In this document: one piece after another, positions 8,550 through 16,990 of the stretch
How the letters are laid out: each line of letters begins with the position of its first letter
Numbering within the stretch: position 1 is the first letter of the stretch
From: Streptomyces geranii
GTDB lineage: Bacteria > Actinomycetota > Actinomycetes > Streptomycetales > Streptomycetaceae
Direction: 5' to 3'
Assembly (NCBI RefSeq): GCF_002954775.1
Contig: NZ_PJME01000004.1
Coordinates: 1-64,000 of the forward strand
Length of the DNA: 64,000 bases
Made by a program: the position numbers and the translations under genes
Notes under the pieces: generated by a model
The model's database searches: none
The model's input: only the letters and a program-made list of their open reading frames with translations
Told to the model about the DNA's origin: nothing

Positions 8550-9035
8550 CCAGGGCTCCGACCCGGCGACCCCCTCCGGCCTGGTCGGCCGGATCGAGGC
8601 GGGCGAGTCGACCCGCGACGAGGCGGACCGGTTGGGCTTCCTGCTGCTGATCGCCGGCCACGAGACCACCGCCGACATGAGCGCCCTCGGCACCCTCGCC
8701 CTGCTCCGGCACCCGGGCCGGCTCGCCCTGCCGCGCGACCCGGACGACCCGAAGCCGGTCACTTCAGCGGTCGAGGAACTGCTGCGCTGCCTCAACATCG
8801 CCCACGGCGGACGGCGCCGCGCGGCCCTGGCGGACATCGGGTTCGCGGCAGCGCCTTCGCCTTCGGGGTCCACCAGTGCCTGGGCCGGCCGCCGGCCAGG
8901 CTGGAGCTGGAGATCGTCCACGGCACGCCGTACCGCCGTATCCCCGCCCTGCGCCTGGCCACCGGCCTGGAGAACATCGCCTTCAAGCACGACGGACCGG
9001 TGTACGGGGTCCACGGACTCCCCGTCGAGTGGTGA
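8550..9035 (+). pseudogene. Cytochrome P450 remnant
   Basis: Two P450 pieces lie in different frames. The first carries the I-helix ([28 protein letters not shown] at 8653-8667) and the following [16 protein letters not shown] region. About 13 bases after it loses homology, the other frame resumes with the heme loop [11 protein letters not shown] (heme Cys codon 8877-8879) and the usual C-terminus ending [11 protein letters not shown]. About 40 residues normally between these (the segment with the meander) are missing, as is everything before the I-helix. Actinobacterial CYP105-like character is visible. It cannot encode an active enzyme. Confidence 0.85.
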
Positions 9036-9063
9036 CCCGCCGTACCGGTCGCCGCCCCGACCG

Positions 9064-10113
9064 CTAGAGGTCGTTCTGCCCGTCGAAGGTGACGACGACC
9101 TTCTCGGCCGCGCCGGGGGTGAGGGCGAGGGTGAAGGCGGTGTCGACCTCGTCGAAGGGGACGCGGTGGCTGATGAGCTTGGCGAAGCGCTCGTGGTGCT
9201 CGACGAGTTCGGGGGTGACCTCGAAGATCTCGGTGGGGTAGCCCTGCGAGGCGATGAGGGTCAGCTCGCTGCGGAGCATGCCGCCGAGGTCGATCTGGTC
9301 GGACTTCTTCTGTACGGCGACCATGACGAGCTTCGCCTTCCACTTCGCGGAGTCGACCACGGTCTGGATGACGGCGGGTGCGCCGGCGGCGTCGATGTAG
9401 ATGTCGGTGCCCGGCCGGGGCTGGCCCAGCGCGTTGGCGGCCTGGCCGTGCAGCTCGGTCAGCCGTTCGGTGACGTTCTCGGTCCTGGAGTTGATGACGG
9501 CGTCGGCGCCGACGGCGAGGGCGGTCTCCAGGCGCTCGGGGATGACGTCGGCGACGACGACGTGCTTGACGCCGCGCAGCTTGAGCCAGATGGTGGCGCC
9601 GAGGCCGATGGGTCCGGCGCCGAAGACGATCACGGTGTCCTCGGGCGTGGCCTCGGAGCGGTTGACGCAGTGCCGGGCCACCGCCATCGGCTCGTTGAGG
9701 GACGCGATGTCGAAGGGGACGGTCTCGGGGAACACGGTGACGGTCCTGCCCACCTCGCAGTCGTCGAGGAGCAGGTACTCGCTCATCGCGCCGTGCTCGC
9801 CGCCGCAGCCGATGATCCCGGACGACACCCCCTGCGGATTCACGACCACCCGGTCACCCGCCTTGAGGCCCGTGACCTCCGCGCCGACCTCCACGACCTC
9901 ACCGGCCGGCTCGTGGCCGAGCGGGATGGAGACCATCGACCCGTCGGGACCGAGCGGGCTCCCGCCGATGTGCACGAAGAACGTGTCGGTGCCGCAGATG
10001 CCGCAGGCGCGGACCCGCATCAGGACGTCCTTGGGCCCGGGCACCGGACGCTCGACCTCGACGACCTCGATCTTGCCCTGGGGGCCGGTCTTGACGGACT
10101 TCATGGTGGTCAT
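9064..10113 (-). CDS. Zinc-dependent alcohol dehydrogenase family protein
   Basis: A 349-residue medium-chain dehydrogenase. Residues 36-43 (ACGICGTD) give catalytic-zinc Cys37, and GHEPAGEV carries the second ligand region. The Rossmann core [29 protein letters not shown] binds NAD(P). The four-cysteine structural-zinc loop is absent, replaced by [24 protein letters not shown]. The nearest described types are threonine or sorbitol dehydrogenase-like enzymes; the substrate is unknown. The start is the ATG at 10111-10113 after GAAGGCGAG. It is divergent from a marR gene across three operator-like sites. Confidence 0.88.
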   Translation of the reverse strand: MTTMKSVKTGPQGKIEVVEVERPVPGPKDVLMRVRACGICGTDTFFVHIGGSPLGPDGSMVSIPLGHEPAGEVVEVGAEVTGLKAGDRVVVNPQGVSSGIIGCGGEHGAMSEYLLLDDCEVGRTVTVFPETVPFDIASLNEPMAVARHCVNRSEATPEDTVIVFGAGPIGLGATIWLKLRGVKHVVVADVIPERLETALAVGADAVINSRTENVTERLTELHGQAANALGQPRPGTDIYIDAAGAPAVIQTVVDSAKWKAKLVMVAVQKKSDQIDLGGMLRSELTLIASQGYPTEIFEVTPELVEHHERFAKLISHRVPFDEVDTAFTLALTPGAAEKVVVTFDGQNDL

Positions 10114-10397
10114 GGGATGGCTCGCCTTCTGCGTAGGGAATCGCTGTTCGGGTGGGGGAGATCCAAGGGTCGGGGCCGCTCGCCCCGATGTGCCGAGGGC
10201 GCGCGGGGCGGCATCGGCCGAACCTTCCGTCTCCAGGTGTCCCGAGCCCGGCACCGGACGGGGGGAGTTGTCCGGTGCCGGGCCCGTGGACTGCGCCGAT
10301 CCCCGTCCCCACGGGTTCGACGCGGCGGGGCCTCCTCCGCTCAAGGCGGCCCCGGTCGGGGGGGTCGTGCGGTTCCGAGGAATCCGACGAGCCGTTT

Positions 10398-10444
10398 TGC
10401 TTGAGTAAGGCAAGCACATGTGAATTACTTGAGTCAAGCAAGCT
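10398..10444. promoter_or_regulatory. Two MarR-type operator copies
   Basis: TGCTTG-AGTAAGG-CAAGCA (10398-10416) and TACTTG-AGTCAAG-CAAGCT (10426-10444) share a CTTG-N7-CAAG dyad, 28 bases centre to centre. They sit between the divergent dehydrogenase and marR genes. Confidence 0.65.
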
Positions 10445-10487
10445 AAATCGACCAGTCGCCGATCGCGGCGAGGGGAGTGGGTAATTT

Positions 10488-10518
10488 TGCTTGAGTCACG
10501 CAAGCAGAATGCTAGGGT
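10488..10518 (+). promoter_or_regulatory. Third operator copy overlapping a leaderless marR promoter
   Basis: TGCTTG-AGTCACG-CAAGCA (10488-10506) overlaps a -35 TTGAGT (10491-10496). A TAGGGT -10 lies at 10513-10518 after a 16-base spacer. The ATG at 10526 is only 7 bases after the -10, so the transcript probably starts at or next to the A of the start codon (leaderless). Binding here would block RNA polymerase, implying autorepression. Confidence 0.6.
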
Positions 10519-10525
10519 GGCGCGC

Positions 10526-11053
10526 ATGCCCAGACCACCGTCAGCGGAAGTCCCCGCTCCGGCGGCGACCGACGTGGCCGAGATCGACCGCAATCTCAAC
10601 CGGATGGCTCATCTGGCCAACCACGCCAGAGAGCACGGACGGCTGAGAGAGCTGGCCGGCATCCCGCTGGAGCGCTCCGCCGTGGTGCTCCTGCGCCAGA
10701 TCGCCGACTCCGAACCCCTGCGCCCGGGGGAGCTGGCGAACCTGCTGGCCGTGGAGGCCTCGCACATCACCCGACAGGTGCAGCGCCTCCAGGACGCCGG
10801 TTACGTCACCCGCGTACCCGACCCCGTCGACCGCCGTGCCCAGCGCATCCGGCTCACCGCGGCGGGCGAGGAGGCGGTCGGCCGCATCCGTGCGGTCAAG
10901 TGCCGGTCCATGCGGATGGCACTGGAGGACTGGTCACCCCAGGAACTCCGGCGCCTGGCCGCCTTCGTCGACCGGATGGTCGACGACCTCCTCGCGTACG
11001 CCATCGCCTCGGACGGCGGCCGTGAGACCGCCGTACCCCACCGCACCCCCTGA
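10526..11053 (+). CDS. MarR-family regulator (paralogue 1)
   Basis: A 175-residue winged-helix protein: DVAEIDRNLNRMAHLANHAREHGRL, then RPGELANLLAVEASHITRQVQRLQDAGYVTRVPDPVDRRAQRIRLT. It is closely similar along its length to the regulator at 12505. The leaderless promoter fixes the start at the ATG 10526. It is divergent from the Zn-dehydrogenase gene and likely controls both it and itself. Confidence 0.9.
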   Translation: MPRPPSAEVPAPAATDVAEIDRNLNRMAHLANHAREHGRLRELAGIPLERSAVVLLRQIADSEPLRPGELANLLAVEASHITRQVQRLQDAGYVTRVPDPVDRRAQRIRLTAAGEEAVGRIRAVKCRSMRMALEDWSPQELRRLAAFVDRMVDDLLAYAIASDGGRETAVPHRTP

Positions 11054-11161
11054 CCGCACCGGGCGGCACCGGGCGTCCCCCGCCCGCCTTGCCGTCCGGT
11101 CCCGCCGGACGGCCGGCCACGGGGCTCGCGCAGTCGTCAGGACGGGAAGCGTGGAACCAAC

Positions 11162-11887
11162 ATGAACGGTCCTTCCATGGTGAGCAGCAGCGACGAACCG
11201 GCGCCGGTCCAGGACGGCGGACAGCACATCCTGGTCGTCGCCGGTGATCCCGCGACCGTCGAGCTGCTGTCCACGACCCTGGAACTGGCGGGCTACCTGG
11301 TAGCCGTCGCCTACTCCGGGACCGAGGCCCTGAGCCGACTCGGCGGCTTCCGCTTCGACCTCGTGGTCCTCGACCTGACTCTGCCGGACCTGGACGTCCT
11401 GGCCCGCCGGCACCGCGTCACCGGCGAACGTCCCGCCGTCCTCTTCCTGGCCCCCGCCGACTCCCTGGGCATGCTGCTGACGGCGATGGGCCGGGCCGGC
11501 CAGGACTACGTGACCACCCCGCTGCGCATCGCCGAGGTGCTGGTCCGCGTCCAGGTACTGCTGCGCGCCTGGAGCCCGGCCCGGCGGCTGAGGGTGCTGT
11601 CGTACGGCGACCTGGCCCTGGACGACGCCAGCTGCGAGGCGCGCAGGGGGCCGCGTCCGCTCGAACTGACCCCGGCGGAGTACCGGCTGCTGCGCCATCT
11701 GCTGGTCAACTCCGGAAAGGTGCTGTCGAAGGAGCAGATCGCCGGGCACGTCTGGGGCGAGTACCGGGGCGGCAACGCGATCGAACAGCTCGTCTCCCGG
11801 CTGCGCCGCAAGGTGAACCAGGAACGCCCGGCGCTGATCCACACCCGCCGGGGCTTCGGCTACTGGCTCGGCAGCCCCACCCCGTGA
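11162..11887 (+). CDS. Orphan OmpR-type response regulator with atypical receiver
   Basis: A 241-residue protein with a receiver (residues 22-135) and an OmpR/PhoB winged helix (145-238: RPLELTPAEYRLLRHLLVNSGKVLSKEQIAGHVWG). The phospho-acceptor Asp71 in VVLDLTLPD is kept. The acidic pair at the start of the domain reads LVVAGDP rather than two adjacent acids, and the conserved Lys is Thr119 (DYVTTPL). No histidine kinase is adjacent. The receiver may respond weakly or not at all to phosphorylation. Confidence 0.88.
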   Translation: MNGPSMVSSSDEPAPVQDGGQHILVVAGDPATVELLSTTLELAGYLVAVAYSGTEALSRLGGFRFDLVVLDLTLPDLDVLARRHRVTGERPAVLFLAPADSLGMLLTAMGRAGQDYVTTPLRIAEVLVRVQVLLRAWSPARRLRVLSYGDLALDDASCEARRGPRPLELTPAEYRLLRHLLVNSGKVLSKEQIAGHVWGEYRGGNAIEQLVSRLRRKVNQERPALIHTRRGFGYWLGSPTP

Positions 11888-11983
11888 CCCGCAACGGCCA
11901 CCGGCCACCGGGATCGCGAGACGTACGACCCGACCGACCGCGCACGACGAGGAACTACCCGACGACGAACTCGGAGCGCCGAC

Positions 11984-12187
11984 ATGACCATGCGTGTGGA
12001 ACTCGACGAACCGAAGTGCGTCGCCTCGGGCCAGTGTGTGATGGCCTCGCCGGAGGTCTTCGACCAGCGCGACGAGGACGGCATCGCCGTCGTCCTGGAG
12101 GAGACCCCCGGGGACGGACTCCTCGACGGCGTCCAGGAAGCCGTCGCCATCTGCCCGGCGGCGGCCATCCGGCTGGTCGAGCGGTGA
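11984..12187 (+). CDS. [3Fe-4S]-type ferredoxin
   Basis: A 67-residue ferredoxin with Cys-x5-Cys (PKCVASGQCV) and a distal Cys-Pro (AICPAAAI), the three-cysteine pattern of single-cluster ferredoxins that feed actinobacterial P450s. Its stop overlaps the GTG of a broken ferredoxin reductase. The nearest P450 (8550-9035) is a pseudogene, so its present partner is probably elsewhere. Confidence 0.9.
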   Translation: MTMRVELDEPKCVASGQCVMASPEVFDQRDEDGIAVVLEETPGDGLLDGVQEAVAICPAAAIRLVER

Positions 12188-12443
12188 GGCGGATCCTGGA
12201 CGACGGTCCGGTCTGCGACGAGTGCTGCGCGGCGGCCCCCTATGTGTACGCGGCCGGTGATGTGGCCCGCAATCTCCTCGCCCCGGACGCCCGCAGGCCC
12301 TTCGCGCCCGTGCCCTACTTCTGGTCCGACCAGTACGTCATGTTCCTGGCCGCCTAGCGCACGGCGACCGGCTGGTGGGCGTCCTGGTGGGAGCCGACCC
12401 GGTGGTGGTCGGCCGAGGTGCGGCGGTCGCTCGGCGGCCGTGA
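12184..12443 (+). pseudogene. Ferredoxin reductase C-terminal remnant
   Basis: From a GTG overlapping the ferredoxin stop, the frame gives ILDDGPVCDECCAAAPYVYAAGDVARNLL and PFAPVPYFWSDQYVMFLAA then a stop at 12355-12357. YAAGDV is the FAD-binding motif near the end of FAD-dependent ferredoxin reductases, and PVPYFWSDQY is also conserved there. From 12357 another frame continues with AHGDRLVGVLVGADPVVVGRGAA, the C-terminal reductase domain. The whole N-terminal two-thirds, with the first FAD motif and the NAD site, is missing. Confidence 0.82.
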
Positions 12444-12467
12444 CGGCGGACTGCCGGCAAACCAATT

Positions 12468-12497
12468 TAGTTGAGTTACGCAACGAGATGGTAAAGT
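12468..12497 (+). promoter_or_regulatory. MarR-type operator and leaderless promoter of paralogue 2
   Basis: TAGTTG-AGTTACG-CAACGA (12468-12486) has the same N7 dyad layout as the sites at 10398-10506, with GTTG/CAAC arms. TTGAGT (12471-12476) and TAAAGT (12492-12497) form -35/-10 with 15 bases between. The ATG at 12505 is 7 bases after the -10, exactly as for paralogue 1. Confidence 0.55.
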
Positions 12498-12504
12498 GGA
12501 GGCC

Positions 12505-13062
12505 ATGTCCACACCGCCACCCAAAACCGCTCCCGCCCCGAAGGATGTGGCCGAGATCGAGCGAGCTCTCACCCGCATCTCCTATCTGGTCAGCCGTGCC
12601 CGACAGCACGACCGTCTGATGGCGGTCGCCGGAGTGCCGCTCGACCGGGCCGCCACCGCGCTGCTGCGGCAGATCGCCGACTCGGAACCGATGCGCCCGG
12701 GCGAACTCGCCAACCGGCTCGCGGTCGAGGCCTCCCATGTCACCCGCCAGGTGCAGCAGCTCCAGAAGGCCGGTTACGTCACGCGCGTGCCCGACCCCGA
12801 CGACCGCCGTGCCCAGCGCATCGAGCTGACCGCCACGGGCGAGGACGCCGTCGAGCGCATCCGGGAGGCGAGTATTCGAGGGATGCGGATGGCCCTCGGC
12901 AACTGGTCCGCCGAGGAACTCCAGCAACTCGCCGGCCTCTTCCACCGGATGGTCGACGACTTCCTCGCCTACTCCTTCGAGGAGGAGGGCGAGCCGACCG
13001 ACGCGACCGAGGGGGCCGCAGCGGGCGGGACGGGCGTCGTCCAGTCGGTGCCCAGTACCTGA
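12505..13062 (+). CDS. MarR-family regulator (paralogue 2)
   Basis: A 185-residue winged-helix protein: KDVAEIERALTRISYLVSRARQHDRL, then LLRQIADSEPMRPGELANRLAVEASHVTRQVQQLQKAGYVTRVPDPDDRRAQRIELT. The recognition-helix region is near-identical to that of the 10526 regulator, and each has its own variant operator. A GTG three codons upstream overlaps the -10 and is unlikely. Confidence 0.9.
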   Translation: MSTPPPKTAPAPKDVAEIERALTRISYLVSRARQHDRLMAVAGVPLDRAATALLRQIADSEPMRPGELANRLAVEASHVTRQVQQLQKAGYVTRVPDPDDRRAQRIELTATGEDAVERIREASIRGMRMALGNWSAEELQQLAGLFHRMVDDFLAYSFEEEGEPTDATEGAAAGGTGVVQSVPST

Positions 13063-13107
13063 CGCACCACCCCATGCCGTGTCGCACCGTCCCCGCGGTG
13101 CGATCGG

Positions 13108-14814
13108 CTACTCCCCATCGAGTCCTTCGAGCCCTTCGAGTACCAGCTCGACCGTATGGCGGCCCCTTCCGGCCGCGCTGAGAACCGGGGCGCCCGGCCG
13201 GCCGTCCACCGTGCAGGAGCGCACCCGGTTCCCCGCGCCGCTCAGCGTGATGTCCAGCGTCAGGTCCCGCCAGCGCAGGCCGTGCAGCCGGACCGGACCC
13301 CAGTGCCGGGGCAGGCACGGTCTCAGCCGCACGGTGTCCGCCGAGTGCACCAGGCCGACCATCCCCTCATGGATCAGGCGCAGATACGCGGTCGCCGACC
13401 AGGTCTGGTGCGGTTGTGAGACGAAGTGCTCGGGTCTGCCGCTCGCACCGCTCTGCCAGCCCCCGTCGACTTTTCCGCTCACCGAGTCGTACACCTCGTA
13501 GAAGTCGCCCCCGCTGCCGGTGACGAGGTCCGCGAAGGTCTCCACGGCCCGCGCGAACTCCTCGGTCCGTCCTGCCATGGCCGCCGCCAGCCCGTACAGG
13601 CCGTGCACCATCGGCCACACCATCACGTTGTGCCGCCCCGGACGGCTCGCGCCGAACCGGGCGAAGTGCGGCCAGACGTTCACGATGCCGTGCGGCTGCC
13701 AGTGCGCGCCGGCCAGGAGCTGCCGCGCCCGCCGCTCGTCGGCCACCCCCAGCAGCACCGCGAGGGCCAGCCCGGCGCCCTCCTGCGAGGTGTCGACCCG
13801 CCCCGCGAACGGCCCGCTCCCGTGCACCAGATACGCGTACGTCCCCGCTTCCGGCCGCCACAGCTGCCGGTCTACCGCCGCCCGCAGCCGCCCGGCCGAC
13901 GTCCGCCACGCCTCGGCCTCCTCCGGTCTGCCCAGGGCGTCGGCCATGGCCGCCAGCGCTGTCCGGGCGCCGTAGTACAGGCAGTTGGTCGACAGGCACA
14001 TCAGGTCGGCGGCGTGCGGATGGTCCAGGACGAAGGACGAGCGGACCTCCGGGGCGGAGGGCGGCTCGGGATAGCCGGAGATCCCGTCGTTCATGAACCC
14101 CGGCCCCCGGAAGAGCCCGTACGCAGCGTCGAAACTGTGCTTCTCGCGCTCCCTCATCGTGTGCACGGACGTCTCGTACGCCTTGGCCAGGAAGTCCCCG
14201 TCGTCGGTGACCAGATGGTGGTGCCGGGCGGCCACGATCCACACGACCTGGTCCCACCACTGGTTGTCCTGCTGCACGACCAGCCCGCCCGGCCCCCGGT
14301 CCACCACCGACCACAGGGTGTTGCGCCCGACGTCCGGTGCCAGCAGCGAGGCCGCGCTCCAGGCGTTGACGGCCGCGTCCCGGGTCCACCGCTGGGGCGT
14401 CGGATAGCCCGCCCCGGCCCGCACCAGGGTGCCGGGAGGGTCGGTGAGCAGTCCGGCCCTGTCGTAGACCGCCGGATCCGCCGCGATGGTGTTGCGGTCG
14501 GTCATGTCCGTGAGCGCGGAGGCGTAGAGCCTGCCGAGCCGTTGCTGGGTGGTCGGGTCGTCGAAGGCGAGTGAGGGCATGGTGTCCCCGATCTGCGGGA
14601 TCACTGCACGGGCACGGGTAGGGGTCATGGTGCGGGTGGGGGCGCTGGTCGGGGCCGGTGGCGGTGCTTGTACCGGGGTGCGGGTTGGTGCCGGGGCCGC
14701 GCCGACTGCCGCCGCCGTGAGCGCCGTACCGCTCGCGGCCTTGAGGAACCTCCGTCGGTGGAGCGGGCCTCCGCCGCCGGCCCGGTCGCCGGTGTCCTGC
14801 TCCGCAGCCGTCAT
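13108..14814 (-). CDS. Tat-exported six-hairpin glycoside hydrolase-like protein
   Basis: A 568-residue protein beginning with a twin-arginine signal (HRRRFLKAASGTALTAAAVGAA, about residues 19-40) and a Pro/Thr-rich linker. The catalytic part contains RWTRDAAVNAWSAASLLAPDVGRNTLWSVVD and QQDNQWWDQVVWIVAARHHHLVTDDGDFL, with repeated helical-hairpin segments, resembling (alpha/alpha)6 glycosidases of the GH63/MGH1/glucoamylase clan. The C-terminus is a beta-domain (VRLRPCLPRHWGPVRLHGLRWRDLTLDITL). The extracellular substrate, probably an alpha-glucoside, is not determinable. Confidence 0.72.
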   Translation of the reverse strand: MTAAEQDTGDRAGGGGPLHRRRFLKAASGTALTAAAVGAAPAPTRTPVQAPPPAPTSAPTRTMTPTRARAVIPQIGDTMPSLAFDDPTTQQRLGRLYASALTDMTDRNTIAADPAVYDRAGLLTDPPGTLVRAGAGYPTPQRWTRDAAVNAWSAASLLAPDVGRNTLWSVVDRGPGGLVVQQDNQWWDQVVWIVAARHHHLVTDDGDFLAKAYETSVHTMREREKHSFDAAYGLFRGPGFMNDGISGYPEPPSAPEVRSSFVLDHPHAADLMCLSTNCLYYGARTALAAMADALGRPEEAEAWRTSAGRLRAAVDRQLWRPEAGTYAYLVHGSGPFAGRVDTSQEGAGLALAVLLGVADERRARQLLAGAHWQPHGIVNVWPHFARFGASRPGRHNVMVWPMVHGLYGLAAAMAGRTEEFARAVETFADLVTGSGGDFYEVYDSVSGKVDGGWQSGASGRPEHFVSQPHQTWSATAYLRLIHEGMVGLVHSADTVRLRPCLPRHWGPVRLHGLRWRDLTLDITLSGAGNRVRSCTVDGRPGAPVLSAAGRGRHTVELVLEGLEGLDGE

Positions 14815-14921
14815 GGTCGTTCCTCTCCGCGCCCCGTGAGCCCTGTGACTCCCGGAGCCTGGAGAACGACGGCCCGGCGCGGTCGGTGACGCGGTGGTGC
14901 CGGTCGTACGCGGGCGGCGGA

Positions 14922-15695
14922 TCAGACGATGCCTCCGTTCGCGCGCAGCACCTGGCCGTTCACCCAGTGGCCGGTCGGGCCGACCAGGAAGGCGACCACC
15001 GAGGCGATGTCCTGGGGTGTGCCCAGGCGCTCCAGCGGGGGCTGGGCGGCCAGGCGGGCGACGGTCTCCTCGTCCTTGCCGTCGAGGAACAGGTCGGTGG
15101 CCGTCGGTCCGGGCGCGACCGCGTTCACCGTGATGTCCCGGCCGCGCAGCTCCCGGGCGAGGATCAGGGTGAGGGCCTCGACTGCGCCCTTGCTCGCCGC
15201 GTAGGCGCCGTACCCCGGGAAGGACAGCCCGAGGACCGAGGTCGAGAAGTTGACGAGCGCGCCGCCCGGCCGCAGTCGGCGTGCCGCTTCGCGGTCGACG
15301 ACGAACGTGCCCCGGATGTTGGTGCGGTGGACGGCGTCCAGCTCGTCCAGGTCGAGGTCCGCTATCGGGGACAGGGCCATGCGGCCGGCGGCGTTGACGA
15401 CGGCGTCGACACCGCCGTACGTGCTCTCCGCCAGCTCGAACAGGGCGCTCACGTCGGACTCGTCGGCGACGTCCGCGCGGGCGGGGAGCGCGGTGCCGCC
15501 GGCGGTCACGATGTCGCGTACGACATCCTCCGCGGCCTCCTTGCTGCCCGCGTAGCCGACCACCACGGCGAAGCCGTCGGCGGCGAGCTGCCGGGCGACC
15601 TGACGGCCTATGCCGCGCGAGCCGCCGGTGACGATCGCGACGCGCGGGCCGGTGGTGGGGCGGTCGGAGTGGGTGGAGCCTGGCTGGCTGGTCAT
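14922..15695 (-). CDS. Short-chain dehydrogenase/reductase
   Basis: A 257-residue SDR with NAD(P) motif TGGSRGIG (residues 23-30), NAAG, and YGAYAASK carrying the catalytic Tyr and Lys. The C-terminus GHWVNGQVLRANGGIV is typical of FabG-like SDRs. It is divergent from a tetR gene, with palindromes between them, so it is probably the regulator's target. Confidence 0.92.
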   Translation of the reverse strand: MTSQPGSTHSDRPTTGPRVAIVTGGSRGIGRQVARQLAADGFAVVVGYAGSKEAAEDVVRDIVTAGGTALPARADVADESDVSALFELAESTYGGVDAVVNAAGRMALSPIADLDLDELDAVHRTNIRGTFVVDREAARRLRPGGALVNFSTSVLGLSFPGYGAYAASKGAVEALTLILARELRGRDITVNAVAPGPTATDLFLDGKDEETVARLAAQPPLERLGTPQDIASVVAFLVGPTGHWVNGQVLRANGGIV

Positions 15696-15717
15696 GACGG
15701 TTTCCTTCCCATTGCTT

Positions 15718-15798
15718 CGTAGCGACGCTACGGCCGACTCGTATCGACGGTATCACGGAATCGTAGCGATGTTAAGAGTTGCTCGTAACGGCGCTACG
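15718..15798. promoter_or_regulatory. TetR-type operators between SDR and tetR
   Basis: CGTAGCG-A-CGCTACG (15718-15732) is a perfect 15-bp palindrome just upstream of the SDR start. CGTAACG-G-CGCTACG (15784-15798) is the same dyad with one mismatch, 20 bases before the tetR ATG. A half-site TCGTAGCGA lies between them. Two near-identical dyads next to both starts strongly suggest autoregulation plus SDR control. Confidence 0.75.
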
Positions 15799-15817
15799 GA
15801 TGGCGTACCGTGAACGC

Positions 15818-16525
15818 ATGGACGCGAGAGAGAAGATCCTGGACGCCGCCACGGAACTGCTGGCCGGAGCCCCCGCCGCCGATGTCTCGACGCGCGCCGT
15901 GTGCGAGGCCGCGGGTGTCGGGGCGCCGATGCTCTACCGGCTCTTCGGCGACAAGGCGGGGCTGCTCGCCGCCGTGGTCGACCGGGGATTCGAGCAGTAC
16001 CTCGCCTCCAAGCGCGCCGCCCGCCCCAGCGCCGACCCGGTCGCCGACCTCAAGCGCGGCTGGGACAACCACATGCGGTTCGCGCTGGACCACCCGAATC
16101 ACTACCGCCTGATGTACTCGCCCGAGCTGACCGCACCCCCCGCCGCCGCCAAGGAGGCCCACGCCCTGCTGCACGGCGTGCTGGAGCGGTGCGCGGCGGC
16201 CGGAGTGCTGACCGTGCCTCCGGAGGCCGCCACCCGGGTCGTCATGGCGGCGAACGTCGGTGCGGCCCTGTCCATGCTCACCAGACCCGAGCAGTACCCC
16301 GACATCCGGTTCGCCGCCCGGCTGCGCGACTCGGTGATCGACTCCCTCACCCGCACCGCCGGCGAACCGCACGACTCCGGCCCGGGGAGCGCCGTACCGG
16401 CGGCGGCGGCCACCCTCGCGGCCCGGCTGCGCGCCGAACCCCCGCAGCGGCTCACCGCGGTGGAGGCGGCCCTGCTCCAGCAGTGGCTGGGCACCCTGGC
16501 CGACTCCGGCGAGCCCCCGGCCTGA
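15818..16525 (+). CDS. TetR-family transcriptional regulator
   Basis: A 235-residue protein with N-terminal helix-turn-helix REKILDAATELLAGAPAADVSTRAVCEAAGVGAPMLYRLFGDKAGLLAAVVD (residues 4-55) and an all-helical ligand domain. The start is the ATG at 15818; upstream in-frame residues overlap the operator. The probable ligand is a substrate or product of the divergent SDR. Confidence 0.92.
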   Translation: MDAREKILDAATELLAGAPAADVSTRAVCEAAGVGAPMLYRLFGDKAGLLAAVVDRGFEQYLASKRAARPSADPVADLKRGWDNHMRFALDHPNHYRLMYSPELTAPPAAAKEAHALLHGVLERCAAAGVLTVPPEAATRVVMAANVGAALSMLTRPEQYPDIRFAARLRDSVIDSLTRTAGEPHDSGPGSAVPAAAATLAARLRAEPPQRLTAVEAALLQQWLGTLADSGEPPA

Positions 16526-16609
16526 CCTCGGGCGGCGGTCGAACACCCGCCTCCCCAGCGTCTTTTACCGTCCAGTAGGATCGCCCGGCACACCATCCGA
16601 GGAGGAAGC

Positions 16610-16990
16610 GTGTCCGGCTCCCAACGCTCACCCCTGCTGCTCGCCGGTCTGCTGGCCGCAGCCGGTGTCACCCACTTCGTCGCGCCCCGCACCTACGACG
16701 CGATCGTGCCGCGAGCACTGCCGGGCACGCCCAGGACCTGGACGTACGCCAGTGGTGTCGCCGAACTCGCGCTGGCGGCCGGGGTGGCGCTGCCGCGCAC
16801 CCGGCGGGTCGCCGCGCTCGCCACGGCGGGCTTCTTCGTCGGGGTGTTCCCGGCCAACGTGAAGATGGCCGTCGACTGGCGAAACCGGCCCGCAGCCCTG
16901 CGGGCCGGTGCCATCGGGCGGCTGCCGCTCCAGGTGCCGCTCGTCCTGTGGGCACGCAGTGTCGCGAAGAACGGAGAGGGCCGGTCATGA
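16610..16990 (+). CDS. DoxX-like membrane protein
   Basis: A 126-residue protein with about four hydrophobic segments. THFVAPRTYDAIVPRALPG and YASGVAELALAAGVALPRTRRVAALATAGFFVGVFPANVKMA match the DoxX-like family. GTG start after GAGGAGGAAGC. Its stop overlaps the peroxiredoxin start (ATGA), so the two are co-translated and probably both serve membrane-linked oxidative-stress defence. Confidence 0.85.
   Translation: MSGSQRSPLLLAGLLAAAGVTHFVAPRTYDAIVPRALPGTPRTWTYASGVAELALAAGVALPRTRRVAALATAGFFVGVFPANVKMAVDWRNRPAALRAGAIGRLPLQVPLVLWARSVAKNGEGRS

Noticed and set aside
8632..10404. 590-codon plus-strand frame joining the P450 I-helix to sequence opposite the dehydrogenase
   Set aside because: Only the first ~70 codons are P450-like; the rest is a shadow of the minus-strand dehydrogenase, so the P450 is called a pseudogene.
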